Source: Owenia fusiformis
Lineage: Eukaryota; Annelida; Polychaeta; Sabellida; Oweniidae
Assembly (NCBI GenBank): GCA_903813345.2
Contig: CAIIXF020000012.1
Location: 26,114,184 to 26,178,183, forward strand
Reading direction: 5' to 3'
DNA: 64,000 bases
The translations under genes were made by a program, and so were the position numbers. Position 1 is the stretch's first letter. Every line of letters begins with the position of its first letter. The notes beneath the pieces are model-generated. The model was not told the DNA's origin. It was given only the letters and a program-made list of their open reading frames with translations, and made no database searches. Of the stretch, positions 38,801 to 50,254 are shown piece after piece.

Positions 38801-41750
38801 CACTGGTGATCCACTCGATTACGCTGGCTACCAAAACGGTTCGTTTTGGTAACAAAATGTCGGAAGATCCGGAAGGTACGATTTTCTCGTTTCCTTATTT
38901 TACACGTTGTAGGCAGAATTACCACGACATGTTCTAACACAAACGTGTATCAGTATCATATGTTTAAGGAATTGTACATATTTGCGAACAAATAGTTCAG
39001 AAGATAACAGAATCGTCGATTTACTTCCTCACTTAAGTTACATAAACGGTTTGGGTTAAAAGTGCAGATCTTAACTGTTTTTCGAAAAACCGTTTATGTA
39101 ACTTAAGTGAGGAAGTAAATCGACGATTCTGTTGTCCTCTGAGCTATTTTTTCGCAAACCAGTCAAGTCAAGTAAGTAAGTCAACATTCGAAAAGAAAAA
39201 TCTCAAAAATCGTACATCTTTGATTTCCAAAATAATTTGTGAGGTGGTTATTAAGATGGTAATACACATTTTAACGTATTAATTTTGAGTACATCTCGAA
39301 TCCATTCGCAACAAAGCGTTCTCGATATAAGTATTCGAAATGTTTGAGTTCGGGATTATAAAAGTACGTTAAGATATACCGCTCCTTAACAAACTCCTTT
39401 GGGAACAAGACATAGAATCAAATGCATATTCTTCTTATTCACTCCCTGACACATGCCAATGAATGTTACACAAGTAAATATCTCCGTTTTAAATAATTTT
39501 GAAAACGCTGTTTTCTACAGGTGCCATTTTTCATAATTGAAAAACAAAATTGAACATTTTGCATTTCTAAATTGATAAGTGTCTTGGAATACAACTTAAT
39601 TGTAAACGATTTAAGTCATTAATAATATTTCCCTTAGTGATCCCATGCTAAATAGACAGTAATTGGGTCAATGTCTTGTGTTCCACCTTGTTTTCATGAC
39701 TTTTAAACATGAGCCGACGATTATGTAGGAAATTTCATTTCCAAATGAAAGCGTGTCAACTCCTGTTTTTGCACAATATTTAGCCTTTTATAATGATAGA
39801 TCGCCAAAATCTGCACGTAGCTCTTAATTAGGCGATATGGTTTTAAATTTATAGATGTAAGCAATAAACTCAAACAAAAATTCAAACCACCCGCTATAAT
39901 TTTGATTACACAAGACGAAATTTCCACTCCCGGGGAGCACTTTGGTAACACTTTGAAAGAGGATTCTTGAAAAATCGTTCGAATTTTCACAAAAGGTTTC
40001 ACGTAATTTTATTGCTTCGTTTAAGCCTCGACTTATATCATACTCAAATCTGATACCATAATTATAAATTAAAATGAAACATTAAACTCACCAGTTTATA
40101 TGATAAACCGTTTCGAGAATTGATGATTTGAGTTAACTGTGGATATTTATAAAAAATGTAAGTCGGCATGTATTCGACAGTTAATGTACACACATGATGT
40201 ATCCATAAACGTGTGACTAAAATATCAATTCGTGACTATCACATTTGGCTTCCAAAAATTGAGTTGGAAGTTACAGTGGTAGGAGATTAACGAAAACGTC
40301 AATCACATCCAAATATCCGAACGACGTCAAGTATTAACAATATACTTTTCGTGCATCTCGAACAAGGCAAGGTTCTGTTATCCAGCAATGTGCATTCCGA
40401 AAGAAAAAATTCACAAATAGCAACAAATTTCATTGAGTAGGATATTACATTCGAAATCACAACTTTCAAATTATTTGTTTTAACCAAGAATTGTATAAGA
40501 ACTTGAAACATGTTGTTAGTTTTTCAAACCGCATATCCTCATTTACCTTCTTTGACAAATATGAATCCATTTGAAAACATGGATTTTCTTGATTATTCTT
40601 CAATACTACCCTTGAAATATAAGTATGTAGGATATTACAGTGTAAATTGACACGCATTTGTTTGCTCCTTATCATGAACAAATAAATGCAGTACCATCTT
40701 GCAATATTTTAGGAGACCACTCAAATGTTCCACCTCTAATACCACGAAAAATCAAGTCAAATTGGGTTAAAGATAGTCCCAGATTGTTTTTACATTTCAT
40801 TTGATAAATGTTGAGCCAGTGTATTAATGAGTGTCCAAATATCAAAACGGGTATTTTACTCATGGTTGTATTTGTACATATATACTATTATATACGTAAT
40901 CAAAGTTATTAAATCACTTCACTCACCGAATGACGGTAGACGTAGTCCAAATCCTTACGGTTATCCCGAAGTGTCCAAATGTAGGGCGAACAATATATAT
41001 TGTTAACAGTTCCACAACATATATAAAATGTATTTATATATGTAATATTTCCAAATATAGCAATATAAACTGATAAAGTGTGAATACTAGTATAGTATTA
41101 ATAATATTATTTCATAAACTTGTATTAACACAGAAAATATATTTGAAGTGTTCTTCTGCTGTGTACGTCTCTGCTTTAAGAAATAAAGAATGTGAACCAC
41201 TCACATTCCCAAGCTCCGCCCACTAATTATAATAATGACTGTGATAATAGACAAGACGCTATGTTCATAAAAACACTTATTTGGAATAAGTGAATATTTA
41301 TGGTTAGTTCATAATGAAAAATGACAAATAACATACATCTTTTGAAGTAGGGATATACAGGGACACAGTGGAAAATCACAAATTTAGGTCATATCCCAAA
41401 GATTGCTTCACCAATATGTAATAGAACATCAAAATTATCATTTACACGTTTGCTAATAGGTTTATTGAAAATAATTACCCAGAGGTTTACATCAATTGTG
41501 GCACCATTCTTAGTAAATACTGATGAACATACGATTATCGAATGTTGACTAAGTTACTTGGCTTGACCGAAACATGTACATTTTCTAAAACATATGATAC
41601 TGCTGCACGTTGTGAGAAAAAACGTCGTAGGGATTCTGCCTACAACGCGTGAAATAAGGAAAAAAGAAAAATCGTGCCTTCGACGTTCCGACATTTTGTT
41701 ACCGAAACGGTTCGTTTTGGTAACCAGCGTAATCGAGTGGATCACCAGTG
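38801..41750. mobile_element. 2.95 kb fold-back transposon, CACTGGTGATCC ends, 5 bp target duplication
   Basis: Long inverted ends begin CACTGGTGATCCACTCGATT and run for over 100 bp, including ACAAAATGTCGGAA. It is flanked by ATTAG (38796-38800 and 41751-41755). Block B keeps the empty site as GACATAAGGTGG near 60806. Left and right parts together equal the 434 bp hairpin at 20135-20568, interrupted by a second element (39160-41569). No transposase seen. Confidence 0.9.
39160..41569. mobile_element. 2.41 kb element with CAGTCAAG/CGGTCAAG ends, 4 bp target duplication, nested
   Basis: Flanked by AAAC (39156-39159 and 41570-41573) inside the fold-back element. Inverted ends: CAGTCAAGTCAAGTAAGTAA on the left; the right end, reversed, is CGGTCAAGCCAAGTAACTTA; both continue to GTCAACATTCG. 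A shorter independent copy in opposite orientation is at 56410-58279. Reading frames inside are short; one at 40863-40672 (minus) has VLIFGHSLIHWL and a later FRGIRGG, reminiscent of SGNH-hydrolase-like proteins of some transposons, but it is only 63 codons. Confidence 0.88.
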
Positions 41751-43134
41751 ATTAGGTGGACAGTCAAGTTTTAACAAGAAAGACAACTGGAGTTGAAAGA
41801 TCTGTTAGTTTTGCTTCAAGACTGAGACCCCCTCCCCCCTATGTACTTCACATGTTGGGAAGGTGAATTATACAGTGGGAGTACACAAGACTATAGATTT
41901 GTAATTTGAAAAACAAGACGTCATTAGGAACTTCCTCCAAGTAGCTTTTGATATAATTATCAAAATAACAAACATCAACACAATTTAAAATAATATTTGA
42001 CTTGAGCTTTATTTTATTGTAAAATTTTAAAATTGTTAGATTGATGTAGAATAGTTGGTATGTTAAATTGACGATATAACAAAAATATACATATGCAGTC
42101 TATTTGCACCATGTCAAGTTTAAGTGATGGATAATTACTTGACATGTGTTCATGGTCCATCAGGGTGAGTAATTTGTTGTAGCTCTCCGTTAGACTGTTT
42201 ATATATTTTGACACGATAAATGTTCAATCTATTTTTGAGCAATACTTCTTGAACTCAATAAAACACGTGTGTGACTGTTGGCACGACACATATACGAACT
42301 AGATAACTTTGAGCACATTATTCTTGAGTAAAAAAATAGTGGTACATTTCGAAACTGATTGCACAATCTCTGTTTCAACAATAAATATGAAAAAAATTTG
42401 ACTTGAAAAAATACCATGATTTTACAATATGTACAATAAAGATTGTATATAAGCACACCATACTTGCATGGAAATAATTGCACATTTCGAATTTGATTGA
42501 TCTATGATTGACTGTTTGTGTTTCAGCAAATATGTGAATAAAATACAGTTTACCAATTGAAAGAATAGTGAAGCATAGAGAGATATTCGTTAGGTGCTTT
42601 ATCTGAGCTCTCATATATTCAATACATTCTTGTTTTGACAATTGATCGAACAGATTGTTTTGAGTTTTCGTTATTTTCAAGATACTATTTTCAGTACTAA
42701 AGGTGTTAAATAGAGAAAAGGGGCATTCACTAAAGGGGTGGCCTGTATGTACTAGATAATGTGATTCATGATAGTTTCGTTTAGTGTAAATACAAAGATT
42801 TGTCTTTATGGCTCAATATCGTGATTTGCGACGAGGATGGTTCTGAAACTAAATATAGTACATTAAACTGTGAATGTTGTACAAATTACGTTGTGGGGTG
42901 TTGACGAATTGCCAAATGAAATAATTGTCGGTAATGTTCTTCAAAATTTCTCCGGAGACTGTCTTTAATGGGGTGAAAATCACAATTTGGTAATAATCTA
43001 AAAACAAAATCAGATGCTCGACGGGTTGGTTGATATGGTGATATGATTTTAGACTTCTTTGTAGGATAAATTTGACATTGCCTTTACTGACCTGTATAAA
43101 ATATATAACTAACAACATCATTGCTCACAATTTG

Positions 43135-45815
43135 CGTTATTAAGATGTCCCTTAACCTGATCGCATCGTGGGCAACCATGACATATATTTCAAAGGCTCG
43201 CGATGTTAAGATTGACGTTTGGCCTTATCAATAGTTGTTAACATGTTAACTGATTGGATCGTGGGTGACCGTGACCTATATTTTCAAAGGCTCGCGATGT
43301 TAAGATTGACGTTTGGTCTTATCAATTGATGTTAACATGTTAACTGATTGGATCGTGGGTGACCGTGACCTATATTTCAAAGGCTCGCGATGTTAAGATT
43401 GACGTTTGGCCTTATCAATAGTTGTTAACATGTTAACTGATTGGATCGTGGGTGACCGTGACCTATATTTTCAAAGGCTCGCGATGTTAAGATTGACGTT
43501 TGGTCTTATCAATTGATGTTAACATGTTAACTGATTGGATCGTGGGTGACCGTGACCTATATTTCAAAGGCTCGCGATGTTAAGATTGACGTTCGGCCTT
43601 ATCAATAGTTGTTAACATGTTAACTGATTGCATCGTGACCTATATTGCAAAGGCTCGTGAAATTAAGGTTGGCGTTCGGCTTTATCAATAGTTGTTAACA
43701 TGTTTACTGATTGGAGAACCGTGACCTATATTTCAAAGGCTTGCGATGTTAAGGTTGACGTTTGGTCTTATCAATAGCTGTTAACATGTTAACTGATTGG
43801 ATCGTGGTTGACCGTGACCTATATTTCAAAAGCTCGCGATGTTAAGGTTGGCGTTTGGCCTTATCAATTGATGTTAAAATGTTAACTGATTGGATCGTGG
43901 TTGACCGTTACCTATATTTTCAAAGGCTCGCGATGTTAACGTTGACGTTCTGCCTTATCAATAGCTGTTAAAATGTTAACTGATTGGATCGTTGGTGACC
44001 TTGACCTATATTTCAAAGGCTGGAGATGTTAAGATTGACGTTCGGCCTTATCAATTGATGTTTAAATGTTAACTGATTGCATCGTGGCCAACCGTGACCT
44101 ATATTTCAAAGGTTCGGGATGTTAAGATTGACGTTCGGCCTTATCAATAGCTGTTAACATATTAACTGATTGGATCGTGGGTGACCTTGACCTATATTTC
44201 AAAGGCTGAAGATGTTAATGTTGACGTTCGGCCTCATCAATAGCTGTTAACATGTTAACTGATTGGATCGTGCGTGACCTTGACCTATATTTCAAATGCT
44301 CGTGATGTTAAGGCTGACGTTCGGCCTTATCAATTACTGTTAACATGTTAACTGATTGGATCGTGGGTGACCTTGACCTATATTTCAAATGCTCGTGATG
44401 TTAAGGCTGACGTTCGGCCTTATCAATTACTGTGAACATGTTAACTGATTGGATCGTGGGTGACCATGACCTATATTTCAAATGCTCGTGATGTTAAGGC
44501 TGACATTCAGCCTCATCAATTACTGTTAACATGTTAACTGATTGGATCGTGGGTAACCGTGACCTGTGTTTCAAAGGCTTGCGATGTTAAGGTTGACATT
44601 CGGCCTTATCAATTGATGTTAACATGTTAACTGATTGGATCGTGGGTAATCGTGACCTATATTTCAAAGGCTCGCGATGTTAAGGCTGACGTTCGGTCTT
44701 ATCAATAGTTGTTAACATGTTAACTGATTAGATCGTGGGTGACCGTGACCTATAATTCAAAGACTTGCGATGTTAACGTTGACGTTCGGCCTTATCAATA
44801 GTTGTTAACATGTTAACTGATTGGATCGTGGGTAACCGTGACCTATAATTCAAAGACTTGCGATGTTAAGGTTGACGTTCGGCCTTATCAATAGCTGTTA
44901 ACATGTTAACTGATTGGATCGTGGGTAACTGTGACCTATATTTCAAAGGCTCGCGATGTTAAGGTTGGCGTTCGGCCTTATCAATAGCTGTTAACATGTT
45001 AACTGATTGGATCGTGGGTAACCGTGACCTATATTTCAAAGGCTCGCGATGTTAAGGTTGGCGTTCGGCCTTATCAATTGATGTTAAAATGTTAACTGAT
45101 TGCATCATGGCCAAGCGTGACCTATATTCCAAAGGCTTGCGATGTTGACGTTCAACCTTATCAATAGCTGTTAACATGTTAACTGATTGGATCGTGGGTA
45201 ACCGTGACCTATATTTCAAAGGCTCGCGATGTTAAGGTTGGCGTTCGGCCTTATCAATTGATGTTAAAATGTTAACTGATTGCATCATGGCCAAGCGTGA
45301 CCTATATTCCAAAGGCTTGCGATGTTGACGTTCAACCTTATCAATAGTTGTTAACATGTTAACTGATTGGATCGTGGGTAACTGTGACCTATAATTCAAA
45401 GACTTGCGATGTTAAGGTTGACGTTCGGTCTTATAAATAGCTGTTAAAATGTTAACTGATTGGATCATGGGTGACTGTGACCTATATTTCAAAGGCTCGC
45501 GATGTTAAGGTTGACGTTGGCCTTATCAATAGCTGTTAACATGTTAACTGATTGGATCGTGGGTGACCTTGACCTATATTTCAAAGGCTCGCGATGTTAA
45601 GGTTGACGTTCGGTCTTATCAATAGTTGTTAACATGTTAACTGATTGGATCGTGGGTAATCGTGACCTATAATTCAAAGACTCGCGATGTTAAGGTTGAC
45701 GTTCGTCCCTTTCAATGGCTGTTAACATGTTAATTGATTGGATCGTGCGTCACCGTGACCTATATTTCAAAGGCTCATGATGTTAAGGTTGACGTTCGAC
45801 CTCATCAATAGAAGT
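43135..45815. repeat. Satellite, 94 bp unit, about 28 copies
   Basis: Units read GATTGGATCGTGGGTGACCG, TGACCTATATTTCAAAGGCT, CGCGATGTTAAG, GTTCGGCCTTATCAAT, then GTTAACATGTTAAC, a perfect 14 bp palindrome. Block B has only about two units at 62150-62340, so the array expanded (or contracted) after the segmental duplication. A larger two-unit period is visible at the left edge, where TTTGGCC and TTTGGTC variants alternate. Confidence 0.95.
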
Positions 45816-46374
45816 GTTGTTGGGAAATGGTATGGTTCGTTCTGGAACATTTCTCTTGACTATTTAAACTTTCTGACAAAATGACTTCGGTTTAGTTATG
45901 ACAGTGACGTACAAGACAAATGTACATGTTTTCCAAATACTGAAACCACTTAAGACGAAAATGAATATTTGCGAACCGTAATTTATACTAGAGAGCTCTA
46001 TTTAACGAGATCTAGAATTCTAAGTAATTACGAGCAGACGATATTTTCAGGATCTCTATTTAACGGGATCCCTATTAATGTAGAATGCAACTAGAGAGCT
46101 CTATTTAACGAGATCTAGTTTAAATTGCAAAGAATTAACTACAGTTAAGAAATCTCATTCAAGTCTCGCGTGATTCGAGAATTCATAAAACACGAGCATC
46201 CGTCTTGTTCATCATCTCGTCAGAACCAAAATCAAACTCGACTTGTCAGGAAGTGTTTGAATTTGCAAGAAAAAACTTTCAGAAATATAACGCATCCTTA
46301 CTTCAGTTTTCTGTTGTCTACCATCATAAATAGGTTCATCAGTCATCATCATCAACCAATTGTCTAACCTGTAG

Positions 46375-46402
46375 GCAAGGACGTCTATATAGACGTCCTT
46401 GC
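46375..46402. repeat. 28 bp perfect palindrome, insertion relative to block B
   Basis: GCAAGGACGTCTAT followed by its exact reverse complement. CTGTAG stands on each side, and block B has a single CTGTAG and nothing between (near 62584). Confidence 0.85.
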
Positions 46403-46682
46403 TGTAGGGGACTACTAGTCTAGTGTCAACTTTAAAAGTGTGATCTTTTGAACGATAGATCAACAATTAAAAAAGGGCCAAACGATTATGAAAGTTAAGT
46501 TACCGAGGAAAGTGGAAGGCAGGTCAAAAATCAAATAGGAAATGGATCAAGAAACACTATGTAAATACAGTTTATTACCAATACGCAATAGAAATGCAAA
46601 AATGGCAAGTATGAAAAACTGAACCATCCTCGTCGCGCTCTGGGTGAACCTAACATTTACATATTTGCTAATATGGTGCTTT

Positions 46683-47704
46683 TTATCTAACTCTCTTTGC
46701 TGCATCGCTTAATCTGGCTCTTGCTTTTTCATACGAGGCATCACTATCATTCTTATGTATTTCCAGGTTTCGAGCTTGTCCAGCTGCCCACTGCAAAATA
46801 AAACAGTAAATCATTATTTGTATTTGTTATTGCACATCTTACGATCGTGGCGGTGTTATAGACGCTAAAATGATATTAATTATGATTATATAATATTTAT
46901 AAATCGATGTCAGTGTTGATTTTAATGTGACATTCATTTATATTTAATTTTTTATTATATAATTTGATGTTAGCATTGGGATTTAATTGAATAAAGCCTA
47001 GAATTAAAGACGTTAAATGAGACCAAAGAATCTTACATAATCCAAACTGTGTTGGGCTCTTCCCCGTTTTTCTGCGATCGCACGCTTATGATTTGCTTCT
47101 GCGCGGCGCATCCTGTCTTCCAGTTTCTGTGCTTTAGTTCGCTGCTGGTCCTGTTGATGTTTCAACCTGCGAGCTTGGATGGATACCCGTGTAGGAGCAC
47201 TGTTCTCTGGTGGGGTTGGTGCGAGATGATCAGTTGATCGAGGTGCTTGAACAGGTCTTGGCCTGGCTGTTTGGCGTTGTGTTGGCCGAGCAGTAATTGG
47301 TCTTTGCCCTGTTGGTGGGACAGGAGCGGTATATTGGTTGGTCGCAATTGGAGGCAATCTGGTATTTTGAGTGCTCTCTGGTTTTGTTGAAAGGCAAATA
47401 CTTGGTTGGCGTCGTTGGTTTTCTATTGCAGGCATGGGAATTTTTGATTCAAACAGTCCACAATCTTGTTTTGTGCCACTGAAATTTTCACCATAGTACT
47501 TTCTTTTCTTTGGCGCGAGACTCGGTTCCCCAATAACAACTCCATCATCTCCTTCCTGAATGAAATCCATCATTATCTCTCTAGAACATTTCTCTGCTAT
47601 TTCGATCATAAACTCTTCAAACTCATCGTAATACGGTTGCAGCTTCTCAGCTAGCATTTCGTCAAATGTCTTCTTTGACGGTCCGTTGAACTTTGACTTT
47701 TTCG
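46683..47704 (-). CDS. Basic coiled-coil protein of unknown function (3' exons)
   Basis: Exons 47704-47037 and 46790-46683, minus strand; acceptor GCTTTCAG|CGAAAA, donor GATTAT|GTAAGA, acceptor TTTTGCAG|TGGGC, phases consistent, at least 257 residues. Upstream exon(s) are not identified. The N-terminal part is an acidic helix-rich stretch (KTFDEMLAEKLQPYYDEFEE); the middle is low-complexity, rich in P, T, R and Q; the C-terminal 80 residues are a charged helix (QRTKAQKLEDRMRRAEANHK) likely to form a coiled coil. I do not recognise the family. Block B carries a second copy of the exon edge at 63974-64000 but not of the terminal exon. Confidence 0.6.
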
Positions 47705-50254
47705 CTGAAAGCAAAATATGTTTTGGTTCAATTATTTTATTCAACACTGATCGATGTTTAAATGAGTTTATAGCATCTTAATGGCAGATAGGGTGTATGT
47801 TGGATATTCTCAAACAGAAAACAGACGTTAGCAAGTGCGTTAGGTAGCTTGTCACTAACAGTAATTAAACTACATGTAATTCAAATAAATTAATCTTTGC
47901 TATGTTCGAACCCCGGGGTTACACCAGGGATACGCATCACAAATTCAGTTAACGTCTGAAGATTCATTAAGAACCTGTAGGAAAAGGTGTGTTTCGAAAA
48001 AAGCCACACTTTAAAAATACAAAATAAAATAATAATACAATAAAAATGAAACCAATATCATGACGTCATGGCCTTGAATTTGAGTATGACAACACTATCA
48101 CGAGAAAATGTTTTACTTCTCGTCGATTAAAAATCAAAAAGATATGCCAGAGGTGTCCTTAACAAATCAAACATGCTTCGAAAAATATACGAAATTACAC
48201 TCACTCATAATCAACTATCGCTTGATTATCAAAATATAGAAGAATCACTAAAGAATTCGCTTCCAGATGTATCTTTCTCTCTCTTTGTTTACCTAACAAC
48301 TATTTGAAGAAATCTGGAGTGTGAGTGTGACGTCATAATAATATGAAGGATGAAAGTGAAACCAAGATCATGACGTCATGACATTGTATTTGTGTTTTGA
48401 AAGGTCGCGACAAAATTTGTGGGCATTTTCTAGTCTTTCTAAGATCAATTTAATATGTATATCAAACGCGTTCTTAACAAATCGAACGTGCTTCGAGAAC
48501 AATAAGGAGATACTCACCCATACTACGCTATCGTTTGATTACTAAATATACTAAAACACTGAAGAATAACCGAATAATTTGCTCCAGTTCAGATGTACAT
48601 GTATAATTGTCTATTTTCTGCTTGCTTTGATTTATGTCTTCGTTTACCTAACAACAATTTTAGGAAATCTAATTATGACGTCATGTCAACCTTCCATGTG
48701 AATGGATATCGCATCGTGGCATCATGATCTTACATTGTCTTGGAAGCGGGTCACAACTCATTCATAAAAGGTATCTCCAATTTTTTAAATTTGGTCTGGA
48801 GATGATACAGTATTATTGTGTATTTTGCGTTTTCATCTAGTTTCTCCCGTTGGTCAAAATTATTATTCATTGTCCTTATTGTATGGTTCATCGAATTTTC
48901 AGTTTACACCAGCACTTTTAATGTTAATACGTATATCATAAACTTTTGAATTATTGCAAACCTATGCATGCATCATTCATAAACATTGACCGATCAGCGA
49001 AATGATTTGATATTCATGTATGTATCAGGGATAGTAATAATTATCCCACCGAACGAATTTTGAGGGGACATAGGAAAGCCGCCCGTCCATCCGTTTGTCC
49101 GGGCGATAACTCAAATACGGGTTGACGGATTTGAATCAAGTTTTATGGGCTTATGCCTTATTGGGGCAGAACCTCTGCTAGGGAAGGAATTTTCAATATG
49201 TCCACTTATTCAGAATGGCCGCCATTTTTCGTGATGATGCCTAGGGACAAATTGATTTGTTCAAGAAAGAATTTTCAAGATGGCGGCTGAATTTCAAAAT
49301 GGTCGCCATTTTTCATTAAAATTAAATCTTTGATAACTCAAATAATAGTAGACGGAGTTGTTTCAAATTTTATATGCTAATGCCTATGGACAAAGGAGCT
49401 ATCCCGATGAAGAGATTTTTAAAATGGCTGCTAAATATCAAAATGGCAGTCATTTTTCCTAAAAACGTAATCTTTGACAACTCAAATACAAGTGAACGGA
49501 TTTGGTTCAAATTTTATATGATGATGCCCGGAAAAGTAGAGTTGTTGAAGAAAGAATTTTTAAGATGGCGACTGAATTTCAAAATGGCCATCATTTTTCA
49601 TTAAAAACGTAATCTTTGATAACTCAATCACTAGTAGACGTATTTGATTCAAATTTTATATGCTGATGCCTAGGGATAAAGGAGCTACGCTGAAGAAGAG
49701 ACTTTTAGAATGGCTGCTAAATACCAAAATGGCGGCCATTTTTCATAAAAAACATAATCTTTGATAACTCAAATACCAGTGAACGGATTTGATTCAAATT
49801 TTATATGCTGATGCCCAGGGACACCGTAGCTCTGTTCGAGAAAGGTTTTCAAAATGGCTGCCATTTTCGTAAAAAATGTAATCTTTGATAACTCAATGCT
49901 AATTGACGGTTATGGTTTGCATTTTATATGTTGATGCCTAGGGACAAACAAGCTCTGCTCAAGCAAGAAATTCAAGATGGCCACTAATAATCAAAATATG
50001 TTTTGTTCGGCGGGATTTGCTACTCCGTGGAGTTGCTGTTTTTCTAGTATCAAACAAGTCTATGGTCTATTTACTTTCGATTTATATTTTCCAACTTTAA
50101 CCAACCATTAGAAATATTTGTATATTGGGCTGCAGTACGATTTGAGCACACTTTGAATGTGGCAAGATACATGGAAACGCTTGCACATTGCAATCAGACA
50201 AATATAAATAAAGTATCGAAGTACGTATTATATCACTGCCATCTTATTCCACAG
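47705..50254. other. Intergenic stretch with duplicated CRE-like module and a 140 bp repeat
   Basis: 48050-48350 and 48360-48660 are a diverged tandem duplication; each half begins with ATCATGACGTCATG, containing the TGACGTCA palindrome of CREB/ATF sites, upstream of the minus-strand gene. 49060-50020 is a degenerate ~140 bp tandem repeat (about six units) with TTTGATAACTCAA and CAAAATGGCGGCCATTTTTC. No exon recognised. Confidence 0.6.

Larger units (their letters stand above)
36495..47063. repeat. Segmental duplication, block A
   Basis: This block is repeated in the same orientation at 56165-64000 (window end). Matching runs include 36600-36725/56275-56405, 36730-38560/58282-59945, 41756-43130/60812-62150, 45800-46670/62325-62840 and 46897-47063/63838-64000. 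The left edge in both copies is inside the same interspersed repeat. The copies differ mainly by transposon insertions, a satellite expansion and loss of one exon. Confidence 0.9.

Noticed and set aside
42849-43121. 90-codon minus-strand frame partly kept in block B (near 61860-62090)
   Set aside because: Similarity is explained by the recent segmental duplication; no domain recognised and no splice signals support an exon.
43135-45815. CRISPR-like array
   Set aside because: Whole 94 bp units repeat without unique spacers, in an animal genome; this is satellite DNA.
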